From: UBA724 sp964229545
Lineage (GTDB): Bacteria; Bacteroidota; Bacteroidia; Flavobacteriales; Flavobacteriaceae
DNA length: 20,789 nucleotides
Direction of reading: 5' to 3'
NCBI GenBank assembly: GCA_964229545.1
Contig: CAXRDP010000028.1
Coordinates: forward strand, 1 to 20,789
Positions 1-7,518 of this stretch are shown in pieces (position 1 is the first letter of the stretch; each line of letters opens with the position of its first letter). The notes below the pieces were generated by a model that saw nothing but the letters and a program-made list of their open reading frames with translations, did not search any database and had not been told where the DNA came from. The position numbers were made by a program, and so were the translations under genes.

Positions 1-499
1 TACAAACAAACTCCAATTTGCCTCGTCTTGCTTTGAGTTGATATCCGCCATCACGTTTGTTCAGACGGGCGTTGGCCAATAACTCCGGCAACAAAGGACG
101 CCCCAACAGGCCGTTTTCCAGTGCCTGATAGCCCAAACGAATGCCTAGCAGTTTTTCAATGGCTGTAAAATCCCCTTGGAAATAAGACTTACCAATGGTC
201 TCATAAAAAGACACCCCCGTCGTATCTATTTTTGCCCTGCCCAAAGGCACAATCATAGAGGCATTGATCCAAATCTGTTTTTGGGATTGAATACGAATGT
301 TGGTGCTAATGCGCTGTCGTGTGTCTCCTGTCTGTGCCACCACATGCCCTCTGAAATTCAAGGTGTTCCATGGCACATGAGTAGCATCTGCCTTGCCAAG
401 TAGCTCAGTAGTGCTGTTGGCAGTCGTGGCACCGGTATCTGTTTTGAGGGGCTTACAAGCCCCCAACAACAACAGTCCAACAAACCACAAGCGCCTCAT
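1..499 (-). CDS. DUF4292-like outer-membrane lipoprotein (partial, 3' end outside window)
   Basis: Reading the minus strand from an ATG at 499 gives 166 residues with no stop before the window edge. The protein begins with a lipoprotein signal peptide: two arginines, a hydrophobic run, and the lipobox LLGAC with the acceptor Cys at residue 15. A low-complexity Thr/Ala linker follows, then an alternating beta-strand pattern (NFRGHVVAQ, QRISTNIRIQ, QIWINASMIVPLGRAKI) that resembles the LolA/LolB-like fold proposed for DUF4292 proteins of Bacteroidota. It starts 5 bp after the stop of the nucleotidyltransferase gene, so it is probably the last visible gene of the flippase-dut-nucleotidyltransferase operon. 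In related genomes, as I recall them, the next gene is often an EnvC-like murein hydrolase activator; that lies outside the window. The family call rests on remembered family features and gene order. The lipoprotein nature is seen directly. Confidence 0.75.
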   Translation of the reverse strand, partial: MRRLWFVGLLLLGACKPLKTDTGATTANSTTELLGKADATHVPWNTLNFRGHVVAQTGDTRQRISTNIRIQSQKQIWINASMIVPLGRAKIDTTGVSFYETIGKSYFQGDFTAIEKLLGIRLGYQALENGLLGRPLLPELLANARLNKRDGGYQLKARRGKLEFVC

Positions 500-504
500 C
501 TCTA

Positions 505-1518
505 TCAGCTTAGTTTTGAATAATCCCCTAGACTTATCGAGGTAAAGTTGCCATCAAAATGCACATGGTTGCCTATCATAGCGTTTTTGATGTGGGCGTT
601 GGCCAAATATGTCTGGTTCTGGACAATACTGTTTTCGATAGTGCAATTTTCCACTTGGGTGCCTGCACCTAAAGCCACATAAGGCCCCACGGTGGAATTT
701 GTCAATTTGACGCCTTCGCCTATGTAGCACGGGGGGATGATGGTGCTGTTCTGGTTGCTGTGAGGCGCAACCAGAGTCTCCCCTTCGTCCTGCAAAAACT
801 CCAACATACTTTGGTTGGTCTGAATGGTGATTTCAGGGTTGCCGCAGTCCATCCATTCGGCAACCGCGTTGGGAACAAAGCGTTTTCCTTGTTGTATCAT
901 GCGCAAGATGCCGTCATTGATTTGATACTCGCCCCCGCGGGTGAGTTGCGCATCAATAATGCCTTGCAGTTCGTTTTTGAGTTGGGCAATGTCTTTAAAA
1001 TAATAAATCCCAATGGCCGCCAAATCGGATACAAACTCCTGGGGTTTTTCTACCATTCCTTGAATATCTCCATGATCATCGAGTTGTACAACCCCATAGG
1101 CTTGGGGGTTGTCAACTTGTTTGACCCAAATGGCCGCGTCTGCTTCTGGGTCCAAATCAAAATCGGCACGAATCAGGGTGTCGGCATAGGCCACGACCGC
1201 AGGGCCGGACAATATGGGTTCGGCACACATAATGGCATGACCTGTTCCCAAGGGGTTGTTTTGTCTAAAAATATGGGGGGTAGCGCCTAGATCCTCTGCC
1301 AAAGCTGACAATTTTTCGACCACATCATCACCAAAAAAAGCCGGGTCTCCCAAAACAAAACCGATATCGCTAATAGGCTGTTCAAGCAACGCAGCAATAT
1401 CACGAACCAAGCGTTCGACAATAGGCATGCCGGCCACAGGAATCAGGGGCTTGGGTGTGGTGAGCGTGTGAGGGCGCAGTCGTGAGCCGCGTCCTGCCAT
1501 GGGTACAATAATCTTCAT
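505..1518 (-). CDS. Sugar-phosphate nucleotidyltransferase with left-handed beta-helix tail
   Basis: 337 residues. The N-terminus carries the nucleotidyltransferase signature: a GRGSRLRP loop at residues 9-16 (G-x-G-x-R-L-x-P), then TPKPLIPVAGMP at 21-32, as in RmlA, GalU and GlmU-like enzymes that join a sugar 1-phosphate to an NTP. The metal-binding region reads VAYADTLI, where many relatives have a G-D pair, and a VEKP motif follows near residue 157. The last third or so (from about residue 250) has hexapeptide-type repeats typical of a left-handed beta-helix. The gene lies 4 bp after dut and 5 bp before the DUF4292 lipoprotein gene, so it is clearly co-transcribed. The substrate cannot be read from the sequence. 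Its place beside a flippase suggests surface-glycan precursor synthesis, though in this phylum the same enzyme is often found next to envelope lipoproteins. It is distinct from the true RfbA at 19895. Confidence 0.88.
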   Translation of the reverse strand: MKIIVPMAGRGSRLRPHTLTTPKPLIPVAGMPIVERLVRDIAALLEQPISDIGFVLGDPAFFGDDVVEKLSALAEDLGATPHIFRQNNPLGTGHAIMCAEPILSGPAVVAYADTLIRADFDLDPEADAAIWVKQVDNPQAYGVVQLDDHGDIQGMVEKPQEFVSDLAAIGIYYFKDIAQLKNELQGIIDAQLTRGGEYQINDGILRMIQQGKRFVPNAVAEWMDCGNPEITIQTNQSMLEFLQDEGETLVAPHSNQNSTIIPPCYIGEGVKLTNSTVGPYVALGAGTQVENCTIENSIVQNQTYLANAHIKNAMIGNHVHFDGNFTSISLGDYSKLS

Positions 1519-1522
1519 ATGT

Positions 1523-1957
1523 TCATTTTAGTCCTGTGCTTCCAAATCCTCCGGCGCCTCGTTCTGAATCGCTCAGGGATTCTGTCAATTCCCAACTGAT
1601 TTGTTCATGCTTGGCAATGACCAACTGGGCAATCCGAGTGCCATGCTCGATAATGAAATCCTCTTTTGATAGGTTGATTAGTATAACGCCGATTTCACCT
1701 CTATAGTCTGCGTCGATGGTGCCGGGTGCGTTGAGTACCGTAATCCCTTTTTTGATTGCCAAGCCGCTGCGTGGGCGTACTTGAGCTTCGACTCCTATGG
1801 GGAGTTCTATAAACAGTCCGGTTTTGATCAGCGTCCTTTCCAAGGGTGCCAGAACAACGGGTCCATCTATGTTCGCTCGCAAATCCATGCCTGCAGAGGC
1901 GGTGGTTTCATAGTGAGGCAATGGATGATCAGACTGGTTGATGATACGAATCTTCAT
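1523..1957 (-). CDS. dut: dUTP diphosphatase (dUTPase)
   Basis: 144 residues, the normal length for the homotrimeric dUTPase family, which hydrolyses dUTP to dUMP and pyrophosphate, keeping uracil out of DNA and supplying dUMP for dTMP synthesis. All five family motifs are present in order: AGMDL at 22-26, RPRSGLA at 61-67, GTIDADYRGE at 79-88 (with the catalytic Asp), GTRIAQL at 106-112, and the C-terminal P-loop-like RGAGGFGSTG at 133-142. The ATG overlaps the flippase stop by 4 bp (ATGA), which implies translational coupling. The nucleotidyltransferase follows after 4 bp. A cytoplasmic nucleotide-pool enzyme between glycan genes is functionally odd but is a common arrangement in Flavobacteriales as I know them. 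Nothing is missing or truncated. Confidence 0.97.
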   Translation of the reverse strand: MKIRIINQSDHPLPHYETTASAGMDLRANIDGPVVLAPLERTLIKTGLFIELPIGVEAQVRPRSGLAIKKGITVLNAPGTIDADYRGEIGVILINLSKEDFIIEHGTRIAQLVIAKHEQISWELTESLSDSERGAGGFGSTGLK

Positions 1958-3375
1958 AAGCGAAACAATTGTTTGAGTTCACGTTGCTCCATCAGGAAGC
2001 TTATGGACAAAAATACAAAAACGAACAGCGCTCCTACGCTCCATTGGCCGGGGAATAGCGTCCAATGAGTCGCACAAAGACCGATGCTCAAAAGAAGATA
2101 ACCTAAAATACGCCCCAAGGCATAGGGAATCGGATAATATTTCCTGCCCAATACATAAGAGGCCAAAGCCATCCCGCCGTAGGCGAAAAGGGTGGCCCAA
2201 GCGGCTCCTATAAAACCTATACGAGGAATCAGCCCTATGTTTAGAACGATAGTTGCCAAAGCTGCCACTAGAGAAATATACATACCAAAGGAAGTACGGT
2301 CGGTGAGTTTGTACCAAACCGAAAGGTTGTGATAGATCCCCAAAAACAAATTGGCCAACAATACAATCGGTACAATGTCTATAGCTATCCAATATTCGGG
2401 ACGGCGGATAAAGGCTTCTTTCAAAGGTTCTATGCTCACCCCCACAACCAACAACAATAACCCCCCAACGAGCACAAAATATTTCATGATAAGCGCATAA
2501 ACTTCAGGTGCGTCTTGCTGTTTGGCATAGTTAAAGAAAAAAGGCTCTGCACCCAGCCTAAAAGCTTGTACAAAGAGTGTCATAAAGACCGCCAGTTTGT
2601 AACATCCACTATAAGCGCCCATGGTGGCGTCATCGATAAAATACCGTATCAAAAGTTTGTCCAGGTTTTCATTGACCACAAAGGCGATTCCGGCCAACAT
2701 AATGGGGGCGCCATAACGCAACATCTTCTGCAACAAACTGGCATGCCAAACCCATGAAAGGCGAAAATAAAAGGGTGCTAAAATCAATAGGACAAGCGCA
2801 GAGGCACATAAGTTGGCAATAAAGACATATTGCACTGTGTCCGTGCCCCAAGGAAGTGATGTGCCCTGATGTGGTAGCCACCACAAGAACAATACATTGA
2901 GCGTGACATAGACACCTACGTTGAGCAATTTAAGAAAGGTGAATTTTGACGCTTTGCGAGTGGCTCTTAGATAGGCAAAGGGCAACACCACCAAAGTATC
3001 ACAAAGCAACACACCCAACAAAAGGTAAAAGTGATGGGGAGCCATCCCCAACAACCGAGCGATGTTGTCGGCTTGTAAAAAAAGCCCGCCAAAAATCAAT
3101 AGGGTCGTAACCACCAGTGTGATGGTGGCTGTGCTGACCACTCGATCCGAATTCTGCGATTGGCTAAAAAACCTGAAAAAACTGGTCTCCATCCCATAGG
3201 TCAGCAAGATGTTGAAGAAAGCAGCATAGACATAAAAAGCTGTGTTTTCTGCGTATCCCTCAACGGGGAGTGTCTGGGTGTGTAGGGGAACCAACAAAAA
3301 GTTTAGGACACGTGGAACTACGGTCGACAACCCATATACAAAAGTCTCTTTGATGAATTGTCTTGGGTTAAACAA
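1954..3375 (-). CDS. Polysaccharide flippase, Wzx/MATE-like (MOP superfamily)
   Basis: About 473 residues, strongly hydrophobic, with roughly 12-14 predicted membrane segments. Oligosaccharide flippases of this type move undecaprenyl-linked glycans across the inner membrane. The N-terminus FIKETFVYGLSTVVPRVLNF matches the opening helix of the bacteroidetal flippase group, with the family's usual basic residues and an early proline. No ATG is available: an in-frame TGA sits just before a TTG at 3417, and the next candidate is a TTG at 3375. I chose 3375 because it places about eight residues before the first conserved helix, as in relatives as I recall them; a start at 3417 would add 14 residues. 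The gene follows the small lipoprotein gene (stop at 3426) and overlaps dut by 4 bp at its end. The exact glycan is unknown; it could be O-antigen, exopolysaccharide or another lipid-linked sugar. Confidence 0.85.
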   Translation of the reverse strand: MFNPRQFIKETFVYGLSTVVPRVLNFLLVPLHTQTLPVEGYAENTAFYVYAAFFNILLTYGMETSFFRFFSQSQNSDRVVSTATITLVVTTLLIFGGLFLQADNIARLLGMAPHHFYLLLGVLLCDTLVVLPFAYLRATRKASKFTFLKLLNVGVYVTLNVLFLWWLPHQGTSLPWGTDTVQYVFIANLCASALVLLILAPFYFRLSWVWHASLLQKMLRYGAPIMLAGIAFVVNENLDKLLIRYFIDDATMGAYSGCYKLAVFMTLFVQAFRLGAEPFFFNYAKQQDAPEVYALIMKYFVLVGGLLLLVVGVSIEPLKEAFIRRPEYWIAIDIVPIVLLANLFLGIYHNLSVWYKLTDRTSFGMYISLVAALATIVLNIGLIPRIGFIGAAWATLFAYGGMALASYVLGRKYYPIPYALGRILGYLLLSIGLCATHWTLFPGQWSVGALFVFVFLSISFLMEQRELKQLFRL

Positions 3376-3425
3376 GGATGCTGATTTGTTTTCTAAGGTA
3401 CAACGAATCGGGAGCAATCACAAGA

Positions 3426-3902
3426 TTACATATAATTTACAGAAGGCTTGCGCTGAACATTGGGCACAATAGTGTAGTAGGACTTCTTTTTTTTGGTGTA
3501 AATAATGGCCAATTGGTCTTTTTTCAATCCGAAGGTTGGCGGTTTGTTTCCAAACTCTTTTTTAGGGTCTTTGTGAAGCACCAACTCTTTGGGAGTGTTG
3601 GCGGGTGTGTTTATATAGGCACGATACAGCTTCTTTTGGGCGTCGGTCTTTTTATAGTCGACAGGGGCTTTTTGACCCTGATAATACACGTGCTGTAGCG
3701 CATCGTAGTTTTGGTTGAGCTGTATTTCGATAATAATACCCGAACCTCCTCCGCGTACGCCCGCTGCCCAAGGGCTAGCAGTAGCCAACATTACTTCAAA
3801 GGGGGGGGTGTTGTCCAAAATGGGTGTGGAGTCTTGCGTTTGGGTGGAGCCACAGCCCGCAAAAACAAGGATGGTCAGGAACAGAAAAAAAGGGGTTTTC
3901 AT
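3426..3902 (-). CDS. Small lipoprotein with an AGVRGGGSG motif, function unknown
   Basis: The open frame reaches 3929, but the ATG at 3902 gives a proper lipoprotein signal: MKTPFFLFLTILVFAGC, with lipobox VFAGC and Cys at residue 17. The product is 158 residues. After a short Ser/Thr/Pro linker come W45 and the motif AGVRGGGSG (47-55), then alternating beta-type segments (IIIEIQL, HVYYQG, ELVLHKDP, LAIIYTKKKK). The C-terminal part is very lysine-rich. I recall a family of flavobacterial hypothetical lipoproteins sharing an A-G-(V/I)-R-G-G-G-S-G stretch, but no function is known to me. The gene lies 42 bp after atpG and 8 bp before the upstream-most flippase start, so it probably rides on the ATP synthase transcript. 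It contains a run of eight C (3801-3808) and a run of eight A (3487-3494) in the coding strand. Confidence 0.8.
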   Translation of the reverse strand: MKTPFFLFLTILVFAGCGSTQTQDSTPILDNTPPFEVMLATASPWAAGVRGGGSGIIIEIQLNQNYDALQHVYYQGQKAPVDYKKTDAQKKLYRAYINTPANTPKELVLHKDPKKEFGNKPPTFGLKKDQLAIIYTKKKKSYYTIVPNVQRKPSVNYM

Positions 3903-3944
3903 TGCTGCCAATTTAGCAAATAGAATCAACTATGGTGCCAAAGG

Positions 3945-4805
3945 TTAGCCATTCAAGGCCTCGGCGCCGCCGACAATCTCAAGGATTTCGTTGGTAATGG
4001 CGGCTTGGCGTGCTTTGTTGTAAGTGAGTTTCAGTTGATTTCTGAGCTCAGTTGCGTTGTCGGTAGCTTTGTGCATAGCCGTCATGCGCGCACCGTGTTC
4101 GCTGGCGAAAGAATCACGAATGGCTTTAAACAACTGGGTTTTTAAGGCTTTTGGAATCAGGATGTTTACGATTTCGGATTGAGCCGGTTCGTAAATGTAG
4201 TCGGCTGTTGGGGTGTCTTCAGATTGAAGAGGTACAATAGGCAAAAACTGCTCGGCTGTCACCAACTGTGTAGCAGCGTTTTTAAAACGGTTGTATACCA
4301 AATCGATGCGGTCATAAGCACCCGATACAAACAACTCCATGATATTCTCGGCAACAGCAGACACCTGTTCAAAAGTAAGCTGGTCAAAAACATCACTGCG
4401 ATTGGCCACTACGTTAAGCTCTTTGCTCAAAATGTCATTCCCCTTTTTGCCGACGGCATACACATCGACTGTTTTGCCGGCATATTTGCCTTGGGTTTGG
4501 GCTTGCACTTCTTTAATGATACTCGAGTTAAATCCTCCACACAAACCACGGTTCGATGTGATGGCCACCAAAAGTACTTTTTCAACAGGACGCTCCGTCG
4601 CATAGGCACTCCCCGAAGCATCCTCAATAGAAGCGCTGAGGTTTTGCAACAATTGTGTGAGCGTGTCGGCATAAGGACGCATGGCCGTAATGGCGTCTTG
4701 GGCCTTTTTGAGTTTGGCGGCGGATACCATTTTCATGGCGCTTGTGATTTGCATGGTAGATGATACCGATGCAATGCGATTCCGAATCTCTTTTAGGTTG
4801 GCCAT
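3945..4805 (-). CDS. atpG: ATP synthase F1 gamma subunit
   Basis: 286 residues, a normal length. Gamma is the central rotor shaft that couples c-ring rotation to the alpha/beta catalytic sites. Both diagnostic coiled-coil ends are present. The N-terminal helix starts ANLKEIRNRIASVSSTMQIT and continues with AMKMVSAAKLKKAQ. The C-terminal helix holds ATDNATELRNQLKLTYNKAR followed by QAAITNEILEIVGGAEAL. The Rossmann-like middle domain includes VLLVAITSNRGLCGGFNSSI near residues 80-99, typical of the family. The gene starts 19 bp after atpA and is the last ATP synthase gene of the operon; atpD, which follows atpG in most bacteria, is not here. A small lipoprotein gene comes next. No anomalies were seen. 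Confidence 0.98.
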   Translation of the reverse strand: MANLKEIRNRIASVSSTMQITSAMKMVSAAKLKKAQDAITAMRPYADTLTQLLQNLSASIEDASGSAYATERPVEKVLLVAITSNRGLCGGFNSSIIKEVQAQTQGKYAGKTVDVYAVGKKGNDILSKELNVVANRSDVFDQLTFEQVSAVAENIMELFVSGAYDRIDLVYNRFKNAATQLVTAEQFLPIVPLQSEDTPTADYIYEPAQSEIVNILIPKALKTQLFKAIRDSFASEHGARMTAMHKATDNATELRNQLKLTYNKARQAAITNEILEIVGGAEALNG

Positions 4806-4824
4806 TGGTTCTTAGCGTATGCTT

Positions 4825-6402
4825 TTATTGATAGTTTGCAGCTACGTCTTGGGCGACCTTAGTCAGGGTGTCAACAACCTCATCTGTCAACTGACCCGAC
4901 TTGATGGTATCCAACACTTTGCGGTGTTTGGTGTTTAACAAGTCCAAATAGCTACGCTCAAAATCTTTTACCTTCTCCACAGGCACCTGACGCAACAAGT
5001 TTTTGGAACCTGCAAAAATGATAGCCACCTGATCCTCCACTGTGAAGGGATCGTTTTGGGCTTGTTTAAGGATTTCCACGTTGCGACGCCCTTTTTCAAT
5101 CACGTTGAGCGTGGCAGCATCTAAGTCAGAACCAAACTTAGCAAAGGCTTCCAGCTCACGGAACTGGGCTTGGTCTAGTTTGAGTGTTCCGGCTACCTTT
5201 TTCATCGCTTTGATCTGTGCCGAACCTCCCACACGCGATACCGAAATACCTACGTTGATCGCAGGTCGTACCCCAGAGTTGAACAGGTCTGACTCCAAAA
5301 AGATTTGACCGTCCGTAATCGAAATCACGTTGGTTGGGATATAGGCTGATACATCACCCGCTTGGGTTTCGATGATGGGCAATGCCGTAAGCGAACCTCC
5401 TCCTTTAACTAAGGGTTTGAGAGATTCCGGAAGGTCATTCATGTTCTTGGCGATGTCGTCATCAGCAATCACCTTGGCCGCACGCTCCAAAAGACGCGAG
5501 TGCAAGTAAAACACGTCCCCCGGATAAGCTTCACGCCCCGGTGGTCGACGCAACAACAAAGACACCTCACGGTAAGCCACCGCTTGCTTTGACAAATCAT
5601 CATAGATAATCAAAGCCGGACGGCCTGTGTCGCGGAAATACTCTCCAATAGCAGCTCCGGCGAAAGGAGCGTATACCTGCATCGGCGCAGGGTCAGAAGC
5701 GTTTGCGGCAACGATGGTCGTATAGGCCAATGCGCCTTTGTCTTCGAGTACTTTGGCAATGGCAGCTACTGTAGAGGCTTTTTGACCTACCGCTACATAA
5801 ATACAATACACGGGCTCTCCCGCATCGTAAAATTCTTTTTGGTTGAGGATGGTATCGATACAAACCGTTGTTTTACCAGTCTGACGGTCTCCGATAACCA
5901 ATTCACGCTGACCCCTTCCGATGGGAATCATAGCATCAATAGACTTGATACCCGTTTGGAGTGGCTCATTTACTGGTTGGCGGTAAATAACCCCGGGCGC
6001 TTTGCGCTCTAATGGCATTTCATACAAATCACCGCCCAATGGACCTTTTCCATCAATAGGGTTACCAAGCGCATCTACCACGCGGCCAACTACGCCCTCA
6101 CCTACATTGATCGAAGCAATGCGCTGGGTACGCTTTACGGTGTCGCCTTCTTTGATCCCCTTAGAGGGGCCCAAAAGTACCACCCCAACATTGTCTTCTT
6201 CCAAGTTGAGTACGATGCCTTCCAATCCGGAGTCAAAAGTGACCAACTCACCATACTGTGCGTTGGACAATCCATACACACGGGCAATACCGTCACCTAC
6301 TTGAAGAACGCTTCCCACCTCATCGAGTGAGACTCCGGCTTCAAATCCGGTCAATTGTTGCTTTAAGATTGCGGATACTTCCGCTGCTTTTACCTCTGCC
6401 AT
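4825..6402 (-). CDS. atpA: ATP synthase F1 alpha subunit
   Basis: 525 residues, slightly longer than the usual 500-515. Alpha forms the non-catalytic nucleotide-binding positions of the alpha3beta3 hexamer. The Walker A motif GDRQTGKT lies at residues 171-178; alpha's characteristic glutamine (GDRQTGKT rather than beta's GGAGVGKT) separates it from beta. A Walker B-like IIYDDLSKQ lies around 265-273, and the ATPase signature region PAINVGISVSRVGGSAQ contains the conserved arginine that reaches into the catalytic site. The gene follows atpH by 4 bp and precedes atpG by 19 bp in the order B-E-F-H-A-G. The start is well supported by the ATG at 6402 and the family-like amphipathic N-terminal helix that binds the delta subunit. 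Confidence 0.99.
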   Translation of the reverse strand: MAEVKAAEVSAILKQQLTGFEAGVSLDEVGSVLQVGDGIARVYGLSNAQYGELVTFDSGLEGIVLNLEEDNVGVVLLGPSKGIKEGDTVKRTQRIASINVGEGVVGRVVDALGNPIDGKGPLGGDLYEMPLERKAPGVIYRQPVNEPLQTGIKSIDAMIPIGRGQRELVIGDRQTGKTTVCIDTILNQKEFYDAGEPVYCIYVAVGQKASTVAAIAKVLEDKGALAYTTIVAANASDPAPMQVYAPFAGAAIGEYFRDTGRPALIIYDDLSKQAVAYREVSLLLRRPPGREAYPGDVFYLHSRLLERAAKVIADDDIAKNMNDLPESLKPLVKGGGSLTALPIIETQAGDVSAYIPTNVISITDGQIFLESDLFNSGVRPAINVGISVSRVGGSAQIKAMKKVAGTLKLDQAQFRELEAFAKFGSDLDAATLNVIEKGRRNVEILKQAQNDPFTVEDQVAIIFAGSKNLLRQVPVEKVKDFERSYLDLLNTKHRKVLDTIKSGQLTDEVVDTLTKVAQDVAANYQ

Positions 6403-6406
6403 ATCT

Positions 6407-6955
6407 TTATGCTATTGCTTTTCTATTGCTTAACTTCTGCTTGAGTGATTGTAGTTGGCTCGACACACTTGCGTCGTACTGCAAGTCGTCTAAGCGCAAC
6501 ACGAATCCACCCAAAATATCTTTATCAACCTTGTTGACCAAATCTACTTTTTTGTCGGTCAAGGTTTTTATTTTGGCCATTACCTCTTCTTGCAATGCAG
6601 GGCTCAAGGGAACAGCGGTTGTTACAAGGGCTTCTTGTTTGCCCAAATGTTCGTTGTAGAGTTGTTTGAACTTTAGAGCCATGCCGTCCAGATGAGCCGA
6701 ACGGTTGTTCTCTGCCACGAGTGCCAAAAAGGTTTTTACTAGCTCAGACGAATTCCCAAATACCGCTTGAAGGGTGTTGGCTTTAAGAGATGCACTAATC
6801 ACCGGACTGCGCAATACGGCAGCCAAATCCTCACTGTTTTCAAGTGTGGCATAAATGACTTCCATGTCAGCCGCTACCTGATCGACCGCCTTTTTTTCTT
6901 GGGCGGTGGCCAACAGGGCTTTGGCATAGCGTATGGCAACTCGTGATCCTTTCAT
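6407..6955 (-). CDS. atpH: ATP synthase F1 delta subunit (OSCP homologue)
   Basis: 182 residues, matching the family (about 175-185). Delta caps the F1 head and joins it to the b-subunit stator stalk. The N-terminal helical domain begins GSRVAIRYAKALLATAQEKK, a pattern (A-x-R-Y-A-x-A-L) diagnostic of delta/OSCP. The C-terminal part contains VTTAVPLSPALQEEVMAKI and the signature-like ILGGFVLRLDDLQYDASV, then LQSLKQKL. It lies between atpF (2-bp gap) and atpA (4-bp gap). The annotation rests on motif and position together, which leaves little doubt even though this is the least conserved F1 subunit. Confidence 0.96.
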   Translation of the reverse strand: MKGSRVAIRYAKALLATAQEKKAVDQVAADMEVIYATLENSEDLAAVLRSPVISASLKANTLQAVFGNSSELVKTFLALVAENNRSAHLDGMALKFKQLYNEHLGKQEALVTTAVPLSPALQEEVMAKIKTLTDKKVDLVNKVDKDILGGFVLRLDDLQYDASVSSQLQSLKQKLSNRKAIA

Positions 6956-6957
6956 AA

Positions 6958-7458
6958 CTATTTAATACTGACGTCTTTAAGGAGTTCTTGAACCAACTGC
7001 GCTTGCTTTTTGTCTTCAGACAATACCTCTTTGGTTACCTTTTCCGCAATGCCGATAGAAAGTTCTGCCACCTGATTCTTGAGTTCGGCAACAGCAGCTT
7101 GTTTTTCACTTTCGATAGCGGCCTGGGCTTGCGTCATGATTTGAGCGGCTTGGGCTTTGGCCTCGTCTTTGGCGTCATCAATCATTTTTTGCTTGAGCTC
7201 ACGGGCTTCTTTAAGCAATGCCTCGCGTTCTGCACGAGCTTCTTTAAGAATCCGCTCGTTGTCGGCTTGCAAATGTTGCATTTCAGCACGTGCGGCCTCA
7301 GCAGACTGAAGGGCATTTTTGATGCCTTCTTCACGATCATTGATGGCGGTGAGGATGGGTTTCCACGCGAACTTGCGTAACAACAACACCAAACCGACAA
7401 AAATGAAGGTCTGCCAAATAAAAAGTCCAAACGAAAATTCACCTAATAGCTTCTCCAT
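6958..7458 (-). CDS. atpF: ATP synthase Fo b subunit
   Basis: 166 residues. There is one N-terminal membrane helix (about residues 12-28, FGLFIWQTFIFVGLVLLL), then the family's R-K-x-A-W-K-P-I hinge near 28-35, and a long charged, alanine- and glutamate-rich amphipathic helix to the end that forms the peripheral stalk dimer. The sequence shows only one b-type gene, so a homodimeric b2 stalk is the simple reading. The gene follows atpE after 60 bp, the largest gap inside the core ATP synthase operon; that gap holds an inverted repeat (see the hairpin at 7482-7505). atpH follows after only 2 bp. Confidence 0.97.
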   Translation of the reverse strand: MEKLLGEFSFGLFIWQTFIFVGLVLLLRKFAWKPILTAINDREEGIKNALQSAEAARAEMQHLQADNERILKEARAEREALLKEARELKQKMIDDAKDEAKAQAAQIMTQAQAAIESEKQAAVAELKNQVAELSIGIAEKVTKEVLSEDKKQAQLVQELLKDVSIK

Positions 7459-7481
7459 AGTATTTGTGTTTAAACCTCATA

Positions 7482-7505
7482 GGGCAGTACGGCAAAGCAC
7501 TGCCC
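7482..7505 (-). other. Intercistronic stem-loop between atpE and atpF
   Basis: A perfect 7-bp inverted repeat, GGGCAGT (7482-7488) and ACTGCCC (7499-7505), flanks a 10-base loop. The stem is G+C-rich in an otherwise A+T-rich gap. In the transcript it begins 13 bases after the atpE stop codon. No run of U follows on the minus strand, so it is not a canonical intrinsic terminator. By inference it may protect the 3' end of an atpE-containing mRNA fragment or slow RNA polymerase, either of which would help make the c subunit in excess. The structure is seen; its effect is not known. Confidence 0.6.
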
Positions 7506-7518
7506 AAAGGCATATTCC

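Noticed and set aside
760..1290. 176-residue plus-strand open frame
   Set aside because: It is antisense to the nucleotidyltransferase gene, which has clear family motifs; the plus-strand translation shows no recognisable domain.
4179..4763. 194-residue plus-strand open frame inside atpG
   Set aside because: Antisense shadow of atpG; composition rich in Cys, His and Phe without any domain pattern.
7482..7505. Intrinsic terminator between atpE and atpF
   Set aside because: The stem is good but no U-run follows on the transcribed strand, and termination there would cut off atpF-H-A-G; listed as an intercistronic hairpin instead.
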